Part shown: positions 11,971 through 25,200 of the stretch, in pieces
Numbering within the stretch: the first letter of the stretch is position 1
Layout: each line of letters opens with the position of its first letter
From: Lophius americanus
Taxonomy: Eukaryota > Chordata > Actinopteri > Lophiiformes > Lophiidae
Length of the DNA stretch: 64,000 bases
Direction: 5' to 3'
Assembly: GCA_037951165.1 (NCBI GenBank)
Contig: JBBDHG010000051.1
Span: forward strand, 840,001 to 904,000
The notes under the pieces: model-generated
The model's database searches: none
Told to the model about the DNA's origin: nothing
The model's input: the letters and a program-made list of their open reading frames with translations, nothing else
Translations under genes and position numbers: made by a program

Positions 11971-12313
11971 TAAGAGTCATCACACAGCTTAAAATTAGTT
12001 GGTTAAAGGTTAGCTCCTCTGCCTCGGTTGATGAAAATAACCGTATTCATAGTTTTGCACTTCTAAGTTCTGCTCATTTCGTCTAAATATCATTTTGTTA
12101 AGTTACAGATTTGAATGTATTTAAATGATCTGAATGACTTTTCTTGCAGTCATGACTCAGTATTATAAACAAATATAATTATGAGGCATGTATAAAACCA
12201 AAGTGTGATTGTTTTTATGCCTGTTGCTCTCTGAGTTTAATGTTGATTAAAATAGAACTAAAACATGACTCGGTTGATATTTTTTCAGAAAACTGGATGA
12301 ATTGACATTTGAA

Positions 12314-12319
12314 TTTATT
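12314..12319 (-). terminator. Likely poly(A) signal of TIMM8A
   Basis: AATAAA on the minus strand, about 325 nt after the TIMM8A stop codon, the first canonical signal met in that direction. Confidence 0.5.
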
Positions 12320-12643
12320 GCATATGTACAGCCCATAACCTCACGGCCATGATGACAGCATTAGTTCTCTCATAATACAGTTAAAGTGTGGCGAAGTCCT
12401 CGTGGTCGTCAGAACACCAACATCCTACTCCTGTCTCCCGCTTATAACCCTTTAATACCAGAACCGACTTGAGTTTCATGCCCCAACGAACTCAACCATA
12501 CTCTTGTCCTGTTCAGTGGACGACCAGACTTCTGTACAAGTCCCAGCGGTGGTGTTGATCTCAGGCACTTGTATCAGGAGTAGCACTTAATCCAGACCAT
12601 GGAAACGGTTCTGCAGTCCTGTGTGAACACGTCTCGTCAGTAT

Positions 12644-14633
12644 TCAGTCCAAAATGGTCTCGGAGAGGGAGCCCCTGCCCCTCTGGGTCTGATCCAATCT
12701 GTTCAGGATGAACTGGCTGGTGTCAATAAATCGCTGCACACAGTTAACGAGGCAGATCTCCGTCCTGGGGTCCAGCTTCGGCCCGGGTTTCTCCATACAG
12801 TTATCCTGGAGACACAGACAGACCCATTTAGCTGAGAGCAGAGGATGATGGGAGGTATTAAAACATGGACGTGGGGTTTAACAGAGGCTCATTGGCTGAA
12901 TTAACTAGTGACACTAAGATTCCTTGGTCTTATTCCGCCTCTTTTCCAACGAAGCGAACAAGGGGCTACTTCTTATTATGAGGCAGATCCAAGGCTCGAT
13001 CAGAACCTATGTAACCAGTTATTTTGGTTATCACTGCAAAGGAACATAATATCAGGCAGGTAAACTGCTGCTAAAGGGAAATTAAAACCTGATAGGTCTG
13101 TGGTGGTTTTGCCATTTAAAAAAATAAGGTCTGTTGATGAAAACAACAGAAATAGGATAAAGGACAAAAACTCATTCATGCAGATTTTCATCTAAATTTT
13201 GCATACTTTCTGAAAGCGTCAGAGGCACTAGAGCCATATCAGTACGTCATTGAGGTCCTCGGGCTACATCATGCCCTGCAGCATTAGAGCCTAAATATGT
13301 CACGTCGGCACTAGAGCTATGTTACTACATCACTCAGGCAGTAGAACCGCACCACTCACACTATTGTTTCAAATATCAGCTTTGACCTATTGTTGTACAC
13401 TATATGAGTTTTTGTAAATGGTGGTCATAAAGTTTTGGTTGGTTATGATTACCTGACCCCCAGTGAGTGATGCAAATGGTTTTTATTTCAAGATCTGGTT
13501 TTCCACTCTGGGACCTGTTACACTGTCTTAGAGCCTGTTCTCAGGCTGTGGAGACATAAAGAACCAATCCAAAGTCTTCAAACCCGCCATGGGCCAGGAG
13601 TGTTACTAGCCCATTTGTACTTTGGCATGTGTCCCAGGGTTTAAACTCAGATTAATCTTGGTCCTGAACATGAATGGCGGTCATAATAATGTGAGAAATA
13701 CTTTATATATTTAAACGTCATATGAAATCTATTGACTCTAGTCCTGAAATGATCATTTGGTTTTTCATTATTATTTAATGCAGAACATTAAAGATTTTCA
13801 AGTTTAAATACTTAATTTTCTATCAGTTACATAAGCAGGGTATACATTTTGACCGCAATAACAGGTTGACAAAGGTATAAAGCTAAATATTTACTTAGAA
13901 AAAAGAGTAATATTTCATATTTCATTGAACGGAAATGGACTGTTTTACTGACTGTTACACTGACACTTTGAGCTTGATGGACCCGTTGTTTCCCAAGATG
14001 AGTTACAATAATAAATGAATAAGCTTCAAGCGTTTTTAACTTGCTTTGAATAACAGAATCAAGTCCAAATCAGCCAGCCTGACCTGAATAAGCCTAGCTT
14101 TTATTATAAGCTTGTTTTAATGGACACTGCAGACCAATTCGTCCCTGTTGGCGCCTCTGTTTTCCCACTTTCCGAGGCGCCATGAACAACACACAATACT
14201 GCCTCTATTCCGCTCATGTTGCATTCACTGGTTATATTAGCATAGTAAATGTGACGTACAGCAATATATTCGATTGAAACTTCGGATTTCCGAATACACT
14301 CAACGATATAATTAAGACACATGAAGATAAGATATTTACTGTGACTACTTCTTAGATTGCCAGGTGAGGCTACACGTGGTCTTAATTTAACGTTATATTC
14401 GTATTTGACTGTTGAACTAGACCAAATTAAACACCTCTCTATAGCTTTAGCTCTATAAAATGTAGATAGTTGAGTAGAAACTATATTAGAGCCCATCACA
14501 GCTAGCTCAGAGCTTATCTTACCCAGCAAACCTCCGTCATTTGGTGCACCAGCTGCTGAAATCTCTGTTTCTGAGACTCGTTCTCGATAAATTGTTGAAG
14601 CTGCGGGTCGGGTGTCGCTCCCTGTCTGGCCAT
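12644..14633 (-). CDS. timm8a: TIMM8A, small Tim chaperone of the mitochondrial intermembrane space
   Basis: Works with TIMM13 as a 70-kDa chaperone that escorts hydrophobic precursors across the intermembrane space. Two exons on the minus strand: 14633-14523 (37 codons, starting MARQGATPDPQLQQFIE) and 12805-12644. They join in phase 0 to a 90-residue protein (human 97). The twin CX3C signature is complete and the splice falls inside the first motif: C36-W-D-N-C40 spans the junction, then C55-L-V-N-C59. The block RFIDTSQFILNRL follows. An open-frame scan alone would miss both exons. The next gene downstream on the same strand order is BTK, as in mammals, which favours TIMM8A over TIMM8B. The 1.7-kb intron (12806-14522) has no recognised gene. 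Confidence 0.95.
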
Positions 14634-16130
14634 GTTATACCAAAAAAAACAGGTGCTACGAGAGATATTCTAACACTAAAAGCCGTAAAGCTGTATTTCT
14701 GACCTTCAAGCGAAAATGTGTGTAACAGGAACCCGGAAGTCCACCAATCACATAGCACGTTCTGCTGATGTAACATTACGTCACGCGTACGGAACTCACA
14801 GACACCGTCTTGACCGCTACATTCGTTGTTTATACAACCTAAACCATAAGTAACAGCAACTTCTTTAATTCCAAACATTTATATTCGAACCCCCCAAATC
14901 GGGGGTTGGCAAGTCCTTCTTACTGCAGATTTTAATATTGATAAACTCCCAGTTACATTATTTGAGTTCCACAAATATTACAAATAGTAATATAAACAAA
15001 TGGAACTATATTGGAGAATGTTTCGCGTACATAACTTTTTACACCACACCACCAATTGTGGAATAGTGGTTATATAGTTTACGGGAATAAAAATTTGCTC
15101 TATAAGGATTGGTTTGAGAAAAAAAAAATGCTATATTGCTGACTTGCTATCGGATGACAATGGGAATTTATTAGATTATTAATTATTTTGTATTCAACAT
15201 AGTTTTAATCTCTTAAAGTCAGTACGCTCCCACAGAACTTTCTATTTCAAATAACAATTTATATATATCAACTTATACAACCACGAGCTGATCGACTTAC
15301 AATTCAAGGGATTTTTATTCTGGACAAGAACTGATTATTTTATATTACAGTACATATACATAATTATATATATATATATATTATATGTAAGGAAATTTCA
15401 TAAAGATTCTAACGGCGAGAAAAAATTTACTTATAATTCCCTGTAACCGCCAACGTAAAGAAAAAACTAAATTTAAAACACAAATTCTTTGAAAAACATT
15501 GAAGAACATTATTTACAACAAATTACTATGAAAACGTTTTTAATCTTGAAAATAATATAAGCTGCTTTTGTTAAATAATATTGAGTCCAAAGACTATTTA
15601 TTATTTTCACGTAATGTTGGTATAATCTTTTTGGCTAGACATTGACAGTTGGATGAAAATTAAAATTCCCTCTTTCTCTACTAGCTTATTTCATAAGACA
15701 CTGTAATATTCAATGTAATCTTGCCAAACAGAAAGGATTAACACTGTGGTAACATTATCTTTTGTCTTGCAAAATTTCTTAATACACAAAAACAAAATTA
15801 TCAAATCAAACCCTAAATTTGTTTGTTTGTTGTCTTGGATGGTTCAATTTCTATTAAAGTTGTCCAAATTTATAAATCATAGAAAAACACAGAAAATCTT
15901 TAATTTTTCAAAATGTTCCCACTCAAAATGAACAATGGAGAAATATGTAAAAAATGGGGCATTATTGTATAAAAATCACCTAACCACTAAAGGAAATCCC
16001 ATCATTTAACCCCTAAAAAATGAAAAAGTCACTACAGTGAGAACAGTTCATATATGATTCTAATGGGAGAACAACTCCATCAGATGTTGTTCTCATTTCA
16101 CACAAACTTTCTGTCACTAAGCATACTTGG
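14634..16130. other. AT-rich gene-free interval between TIMM8A and BTK
   Basis: Contains the TIMM8A 5' flank (14634-14880, moderately GC-rich with a TTACGTCACGCG element near 14774) and then a strongly AT-rich stretch with a (TA)n run near 15366-15382. No exon or known repeat was recognised. Confidence 0.5.
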
Positions 16131-16132
16131 CT

Positions 16133-16138
16133 TTTATT
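16133..16138 (-). terminator. Likely poly(A) signal of BTK
   Basis: AATAAA on the minus strand, 87 nt after the BTK stop codon at 16227-16225; the first canonical hexamer downstream. Confidence 0.6.
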
Positions 16139-16224
16139 TGTGCAATACATATTTTCCGTGACAAAGCTTGCGTCTGCACTCTGAGGTTTTTACAGGACAC
16201 TACCACTCCACACCCAGGAGACAT

Positions 16225-19200
16225 CTACTGGAGCTCATACAGCAAATCCTCAACGGTCAGAGCCAGAACCTCAAAGCTGGGTCTCTCGTCGGCTTTCTGC
16301 AGACAAAGCAAAGACAGACTGTGAGATTGATGTACAGAAAATAAACATTGGTCATTTTAAAAGCACAACCATAGTATTATGAGCAGAGTATGCCTTAAAC
16401 TCTGCTTTCTCTCTCTGTCTATTAGTTGAATGACTCTTTTGTGTATTAATGTTACTTTGATGTACACAGAGTCAGTTTTTCACTTCTCTCTCTCTTTCTC
16501 TCTGTGCTGGAATTTTCCCCTGTGGCATGAATAAAGTATATGTTTTCCCATCTTCTTTCCTCTACTGTCCTCCCCTCTCCTCTCCTCTCCTCCCCTCTCC
16601 TCTCCTCTCCTCTCCTCTCCTCTCCTCTCCTCTCCTCTTATAACCAAATGTCTTGTTTATGCCACCAGTGCATCCTTGACCAGTCGCGGCCTGCACTCCT
16701 GCAGAATTAGAGATAGCAGCAGATCCTTTAAATCCTTGAAGTTACGAGGAGGGGCCTCAATGGATCAGAGTTATTTGTCCAGAACATACAACAGATTCTG
16801 GATTGGATTGAGATGAACCCGTTGTTGTTTTCCTCAAATAATTCCTGAAGCATTCCTGCAGTGTGCCAAGAGGCATCATCCTGCTGGAAGCGTCCACTGC
16901 CGTTAGGGAATACTGATGTCCATGAAGTTGGGTCCTCGATCTGCAGCAATGTTTTGGTATGTGGTGTCTGACAAAGGACATCCACATGAATGGCAGGACC
17001 AATTGTCCGAAACATCACACTGCTTTTTTCTCATGAAGCATCCCTGTGCCATCTCTTTCCCAAGTAAGGGACGCATAAGCACCAAGCTGGGGCTCAAACG
17101 GACCAGACCACATACTTCCACTACTTGAGGTCCAGTTCTGATGCTGAGAAGTCCATTGCCGGAACCTCCGACAGTGCTTCTGGAAGCTGTTTGTTCTGAC
17201 TCCTTTCTATCTGAACCAGAAAGAGCTTTCCTATCAATTTGTGATACAGTAGCTTTTCTGTGGAATTGGACGACAGGGGCTAGTCTTTACTTGCCACATA
17301 CACCCATTAGTGTTGGGTGCACATGATTCTGTTGCTGGCTAATTGGTTGTCCCTCCTCATACCACATTAGTAAGTACTAACCACGGGAAGCTGGTAGACC
17401 CGAAAAAAAATCACTGGAATCCTGGAGATGCTCTGACGCATCACAATTTGTCCCTTTTCAAAGTCACTCAGATCCTTATGCTTGACCCTTTTTCCTGTTT
17501 CCAACATCAACTTCAGGACAAATGTTAACTTCCTGTCTAATATAGCCCAACAACTCTCAGTTGCCACCATAACAAGATAATCAATGTTATACTGACTTCA
17601 GTGGTTATAATGCTATGGCTGATTAGTGCAATCACATCTGCTGCAATCATTGTGCAGGATTGTTTTACATCTACAACACATGCAGAAATCCACTCACTTC
17701 ATGCCAGCAGCTCTTCATGATGCTGTAGACCTTGTCATTAGCCAGAGAGGGGCGGTAGAGTCGAACGCCCTTGGAAACCTGATCCACTAAGTCGGTGTTG
17801 CTGAGGCGCTGGTACGGAAGCTGGCCCAAAGTGTACACCTCCCACATAAGAACCCCTATATGTGTATAAAGAAACAGTCAGTAGGGTAGAATGGTAACAT
17901 GTATGCTTTAACGTAAATGATGGCTGAGCATGAGGGTCTGGAGGTTCTGACCGTATGCCCATATGTCTGACTTGCTGCTGAATTTGCAGTAGAGGAGGAC
18001 CTCAGGAGGCGACCAGCGAACAGGAAACTTGGATCCTGCTGAGCTTGTGTATTCATCGTCTAAAACATACCTAAAAAATACATAGAGGTTCTCATTTTTT
18101 ATTTATAAAGTAAAAGCAGAAAAACGCATTGTAGGAATACTCTATATATAATACACTATACTCTATACTCTATACATTTACTAAAATAAGCTGTGATTAC
18201 CAGAATTACATAGTATGTAATGAGTTTCATGTTTTTTTTTTACCTTGATAGTCCAAAATCAGTTACTTTGATGGTACCATTGGCATCCACTAAACAGTTC
18301 CTGGCAGCCTGTCAACAAAACAAACAAGAGTTTTCATGAAGTGTAATCAATATTAAAAATCTACTCTCGCATCAGAATACAGAATGTGAAAAAATATTTG
18401 ACTTCCTCCTGGTTTCTTCTCCTTGTGCGACTCAACTGTGTCTGTTGAGTCTGAGTCTGTTGCAACTCAACAGACTCAACTGTGTGAGATGTTCAGACAA
18501 ATTCTAACTTAAAACAACCTGAATAAATACAAAATATAAGTTTTAGATGATAATTCTATCTAGTAAGGAAAACAGGTTTTCTATACCTAAATTAACATCC
18601 TGATTGTAATATCTAGATGTTCCAACTTCAGCAGCAACAACTGCAACCAAACCCTTCGGATAACTGGAGATCAGTCTCTGACATCGCTGTAGTGGAATTT
18701 TGGCCCACTTTTCTTTGGAGAACTGCTTTAGTGCAGCCAGACTGGAGGGTTTTTGAGCACAAACTGGTCCCACCTCAGCATCTCAGTGGGGTTAGGGTCC
18801 AGATTTAGATGAGGAGACAGTCAGAGGTGGACTAAGTGACTCGAGATCTGACATTCTCCTTCAGAAGTTTCTAGTAGAAGAGCTTAATTCCTGTTTCCCA
18901 CAATTAATGATGACAAGTCCACCTCTTGAAGCAGCAAATCATCTCCACAACCTTCCAGAGCTACGTCCATGCTTGACCGTAGGTTTGGTTTACACCAGAT
19001 TGAACGGGACCCCTGTCTTCAAACAGTTCAACTTTCCACTCATCAGTCCGGAGAAGATTCTCCCGGGAGCTCTGAAGGTCATCAAGGTGTGTTATGGGTA
19101 ATTTCAGACCAGCCTCAATGTTTTTGCGGGCCAACAGTGTCTTTCTGCTCACCAGTCTACAAAGATGCCATTTCGGCCCAATGTCTTTAGAATAGTGGAG

Positions 19201-22200
19201 CCGTGACTACGGACCTTTATTGAGGCAAGAGTGGTCTGCAGTTCCTTGGATGTTTTCTTTGAATCTTCTGTGACTTCCTGAAAGAACCTTCACCATGCAT
19301 TTGGAACATTTTTTTTTAAATTATTGTTCCAGGTCTTCTCCATGTGTAGAAAATGTGTCCCTCTGTGGAGCCTTAGAAACAGGTTTGGAACCCTTCTGGA
19401 TTTCAATCACCGCGTGAAATATCTTTGGATTTTTAGTGTGCTAGTGGTGAGACCTCAAACCAACTTTCTGCATTTGAAAAAAACAGGAGTGGGTTAAATG
19501 CTGGGAATAGTACTGGATCCGTTTGTTTGTTCTTCAAATTATTTGTCTACTATCGACCGAAACAAGATGAATGATTATACAAAATGATTTTGACAACAGT
19601 TACAAGTGACCAGAGCCTCCTTTTGAGAGTAAAAGGGCTGAGGTGGGGTGAAAAGGTCAGAGCAAAAGTTCTTTACATCAAGACGGGTCAGCTTGAACGA
19701 TTAGGATTCAGGATCTCTCACCAGGTCTCTGTGGATGTACTGCTTCGATTCGAGATAGGCCATTCCTTCAGACACGTCTTTACACATCTCCAGGAGCTGG
19801 ACGGAGGTTGGCTGCTGCTTTAGGCCCTCCCTTAGGTACATCAAAAGGCACCCATTGGAGAGGAACTCAGTAACAATGTAAATGGGTCTTTGTTTGGTGC
19901 AAACACCATACAGTTGGACCAGGTTCTCATGGCGAAGCTTCCTAGTTTGAGGAAAAAGATTTGGAAAGCATGAGGTGAAGCTAAAGTTTATTTAATCCTG
20001 TGACTGAATGACCAAGTTTAGTTCTACTTACATCATGATTTTAGCTTCTTCTATGAAATCTTCCTCAGACATGGAGCCCTCTTTAATCATCTTAATGGCA
20101 ACATCATGCTGACCCTGCCACTTTCCATACATCACCACTCCAAACTGGCCATTGCCCAGCTCCTTGATGAAGGTGAGGTCACGGGGGTCAATCTCCCAAT
20201 TACCTTCAGGAAACAAGAGAGAATGGAAGAGCACGTTCTTAGTTGCAGAATCTATTCAAGGAAGAGTTCAACATCTATACAAGATCTAACCTCAAAAGAG
20301 GAGGGGTCAAATGATAGCAAAATCTACCAACCAGAACTCACTAAAAACACATTCCAGCTATCTTTGCATGTAGGGGATACTCCAGATGTGCCTCTCCCAA
20401 GCACTTAACAAATTATTCTGTGGTGTTCTGAGACCAGATGAGATATGTAGTCCGAGCAGAGAGTTCTAAGTCTAATATGGGATCTCCTACCAGTTGGGCA
20501 TGCCTGACAATCTCCACAGGATGGCACCTAACCTATCTGGATGCCGGTACCACCTCTATTGGCTTCTTTCAACAAGAGGGACTAACAACTCTGCTTTGAG
20601 TTCTCCGCAGATGGACCCTATGAAGGTGACTCATTTTGACCGCTTGTTTAGCCAATCTCATTCTTTTGGTACGACCCAGAGTTCATGACCATAGGTGAGG
20701 GTAGGAATGTAGATTAACTGATGAATCAGGGGTTTTGTCTTCCAGCTCACCCATCCCTTATTCACGATGGAACAAAATAAAGTCATTATTCCTGCTGATG
20801 CCGCATCACATCGCATGTCCATCTCATGGTCCATTTCCCCATCAATCGTGAACTTAAACTCCTTTGCTTGAGGAGGTAACTCTCTCCCACCCTGAAGGGA
20901 GCAATCCACCAAAAACCATGGCCTCATATTTGGAGGTGCTGACTCTCCTTCCATCTGCTTCTAGTGCTGCTGGAGATAATTTATTGATGAAGCCAACAGA
21001 ACCATATCATCAACAAAGATTCTGCGGATTCTGAGTTTCCAAACTGGACACTCTCCTAAACTCAGCTGGACGTTGAGATACTGTCCATGCCAGACAAGGG
21101 GCGACCTTGGCAAAGTCAAACACATACTCTTTGGACTCTCTGCTTGGAATGTCAACTCTCATTCTGGTCTTATATTGACCATGTTTCATGAGCAAAGGCC
21201 TCCAGGTAGAGAGTATTCATGGACTTAAGTGCTGAAACTATCTTCTTCAAATCCCACCAGAGATTTTCTGGTGGGATTTGAAGAAGGCAGTAGGAGTTTA
21301 TCTCCATGAGCTTCTAAAGGAGTTCCGGGAGATATATTGTTCCTTATAAATGGACACAAAGCAAGATAGTATTCACTCTTACTGTAGCCGAGCCCCGCTG
21401 TGGATGGTGGCCGCCGCCGGTTAGATACAATATACTTCAGCCTGCTGACCATACCTAGTGAGAGAGATAACCACATTATTACTAATAAGGACATTTTGCG
21501 TCCTGTATTTTGTTGCCTCTCTTTCCCCTGTTTATTATTCTCCTTATTAGATCACCGAAAAGTCTTGAATATTATGGAGTCATCATCGCCGTCAGCCACA
21601 GATCCTTCGTATTAATGGATCTTTTTCAAATGTTTTACCCAATTAGACCTTAGTGTAAGGAAGAACTGGATTGATTTAGGGAATGGTCAGTTCTATGTTT
21701 CAGCTACAAGATGGAGCATACCATAACTTATCAAGCGTCAAGATTTAGTCCAAATGTGGTGCATAGGAGATCTATCTTGTTAATATCATTTTCTTCTCTT
21801 ATATTTGATATTTTATTCTTGGCAGACTTTTTTTTAATCCTTTTTCTACTTCATATTTAATTAGAGGGGTTCGTTCTGGGGGTTGGTTGTACATCGTAGG
21901 GGGTTGGGGACTTGGGGATATCTACTTGCTGTCGGGGACGATAGCACAGGCCTAATTCCGGAACAATTTTCAGTTTAAATCTCATTTTAATGATTAGAAT
22001 CTTAATGTTTCTGTCTGATATTCCCAGCCCCGTCGTGTTTGACCTGCTGCATTGTGCTGGTGGTAGTTGATGAGCTCTGGGATGGTGCTGAAATTGTGCT
22101 TCTCCGCCAGGTAAAAATGGCCCAGTGGGGTGGTGCAGATGTTATAATGTCTGCAGCTTCCGCCGGGTTCACTGTGAAGAGGACAGCAAGAGTAAGTCGG

Positions 22201-25200
22201 GGAAGATTTGGTTAGAGGGCTTTGTGAAACTAGGGTAATATCTTCTCAGATGTCCATATAAAGAGCAGTCTGAGAGTCCTGTGATGCATGTGGATTAGAG
22301 CTGCATGAATAATTTGCATCTCTCTCTCTCTCTCTCGGCGGCTCACTGTTTCTGCTTTCATTGCAAACATTTCTCCTTTTGATAGTTGACCTTTTGCAGC
22401 CGTTCTGCTCACTATACTTTTAGCGAGGTTAAGCTTACTCACCCGCCACTCTTGGTGAAAAGAGACACAGTGTATTTCCCGGGTTTGCTTGAGTCCCGCA
22501 CCGAGAAGCCTCCGTCTTTATTCTAGGGCAAAAATAGACACAAATTTATATTTTATGGGTTCAAAGAAGGTAGTCCACTAGTTTGTTGGTGAAAAAAATG
22601 CCAAAGCCTCTCAGTCGTTGAGCTTACCTCCGTCTTTAACAGCTTTTCTGCCTGGCTACGGTTAGTATTCTTGCAATACCAGCTGTGGAGATACATAGAT
22701 ATTCCTATGATTATTGTTTTACTGCAGATTTTATGCTTGAATCATATAATGCAGGCATTGACACTTAACACTTAATCTTTAAATGTTAATCTGCTACAGA
22801 GAAAATTGTAGTAATAACAGTGTAGAAATACTCACTCAAATTTTTCTAGTCCGTGTTCAGCTTTGACAACATAATTACTGGGTATATATCCTTCCTTACT
22901 GCAAAAGTAAACACATATTTATGAATAATCTCAACATACTCATCACATACATCAAATATTCATCTCCGCTGGATTCTGAATGCAAATTTAGTGAATAAAA
23001 TAACAGATAATCAGTGTTTAAAATATTTTTCTACTGACCATGCTATAAAATATTTGCTTATTTATGGGGAACAGGGGAGGAAGTATGCAGGAAAACTCCT
23101 TTAAATATAAATCTTGCATGTTAGCTATTCTCCTGCTCTTTGAGTATTTGTTTAAATTTATCTAAATTTATGCCATTTAACAACAGCAAACAACTAATTT
23201 CCTATTTTCCTTCCCCACTTTTCCGTAACTTCACCACCTGATGCCCTTAAATTTTACAAACTGCACCTTTAACAACTAAAGTTGCTTCAGGGCTGAACCA
23301 GAATCATAGGAAAAAGTGTCTCCAGTAGCCTAGAACTATCTGGATCAGACACAGAAGTTTTTGGATGCTGTTCTGTGGAGCGATGAAACCAATCTGTTGG
23401 GAGGAGGATGAAGGCCGCGAATGCTAAAGAGGACAATCCACCTACAGAGAAGCTTGACGGTGGGTAGTGGCTGTTTTGGTTCCTTATGTGTTGGAAGCCT
23501 ACAGGGAGCTGATAGTTAGATGGATTCCATCAAATTTCAGGAAATCCTAGAAGAAGATTCTTTGAAGAAGCCGAAGTTTGGGTGTTAATGCTCAAAGATC
23601 GGCCGCTGCTCCTTTGCATCCAAAGGAGCCAGTCGAGGTGGTTTGGGTGTTTGATTAGGATGCCTCCAAGGCGTCTCCCCGAAACCTGGACATTCTCGGC
23701 AAGTCCAACTGGGAGGAGGCCCTGAGGTTGACCGACATTTCGCTGGAGGAATCATATATCTCATCTGGCCTGGAATCCCCTGCGATGAGCTGGAGGGTTT
23801 TGCAGGGGAGAGGGATGTGTGAAACACCCTGCTTAGCCTGTCTCCAAGTCAACCCGACTCGGGATGAATGTAATAAAATAGATGGATGGGCTGACCTATA
23901 AATCTTATATACAATAGAGGTTGCATGGTTTTGCTTCTTACTGTCTAGATTCTCATCTTCATGGATTTGGAATCTTGTGTTTTCCATCTCACCCATATGC
24001 GTCTTTTGCCCTCCACCAGTTGGCATCAGAAATGTCCAAGAGGGTGTACTCTTCATCCTTCCTCAGCTCCAGGTCTTGGTGTGTCATGGGTGTGTAATTA
24101 TACTCTGCGATGACGGTCATGCCTACAGACGGGCCTTGTGGTTCTTGAGGCTGTGGCGGTAAAGGCCGATCAGGCGTTTCCTAAAACAACAGAAGTTGAT
24201 GGATTTATAATTCTAAAATGATTCCGAGTAGATAGTAAGCATTATTCCAGAGAGACAGTGTGGATACCTCTGTCGGGGTGGGGGGGAGAGGTTTCCTGGA
24301 TACCCTTCGATGACATGCTTTAAAAGTAAGACCTAGAAATTTAATGCTTGAATGAACTCATTCATATTTTCCTAAATTTGATCATTGAAAAAAAAAAAAG
24401 AAAGGGGAATCTCATCCTCACCGTTTTTATTGTCCAGAACTTTGCAACCCATGGCTTGTTTGACTTCCTGCTGACAGCATAGCCACACCCCATCCATCCA
24501 GGAACAAGGGTGGTACTTCTGCAGGAGGTCCTTGTTGAAGCGCACCACTGTACACAAGTATGCAGTCACTTACATGGAATCAAAAGCTTCATTTGCATAT
24601 TTAAGATCTGATGCTGTATTTACTGAATGTGATAATGTGACACATCAAAACATCATTTTTTTTGTATGAACTGACTTTCTTTCAGCTTCTTTATCCACTG
24701 AGTTCGAACTTCCTCCGTTTTTGCAAAGATGTACAGCGGACCCTCGTCATAAATGACCTGCAGCAAAAAGGAGAAAGGTAATCCAAAGCTTTTTGAAGAC
24801 GTTAGGAGATTTTTTCCATATATTTAGGGTCACAAGGTCAGTAAATAAGGTGCGCCAATCAGCCATAACTTTGTAGCCACTTACAGGTGAATTGATTACA
24901 ATGACACCTGTCAGTGAGTAATGCTGAGTAGAAACTGAACATTTTGTCTTGAAGTTGATTTTTTGGAAGAAAAAAAAGGTTGAAGGTTAAGAATCTGAAC
25001 GATTTTTGATAAGGAGCGGATTATGATTACTAGGCAACTGGGGCGTAGCATCTCTAGAGCTGCAGGTCTTATTGGGTGTTCATGGTCTGCAGTGGTTAGA
25101 ACCAACCAAAGTGGCTGAATGAAGAATAACTGGTGAACCGGAGAAAGGGTCCTGGGCGCCCGAGCCTCATCGAGCCCATGTTGTCAAAAGAACTGATACA

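Larger units (their letters stand above)
10111..12310. other. Gene-free interval between NIPA2-like and TIMM8A, with repeats
   Basis: Holds the 3' flank of the NIPA2-like gene and several repeat scraps: a LINE reverse-transcriptase relic at about 10605-10690 (same family as 25320-25395), a stretch rich in AAGTACT-type words at 10450-10560 and 11280-11400 that resembles a non-autonomous fish element with inverted ends, and a Tc1-like 3' fragment at 11690-11970. No exon was recognised. Confidence 0.6.

Noticed and set aside
14104..14529. 141-residue minus-strand frame overlapping TIMM8A exon 1
   Set aside because: It reads through the exon 1 donor into the intron; only the 111-nt TIMM8A exon is supported.
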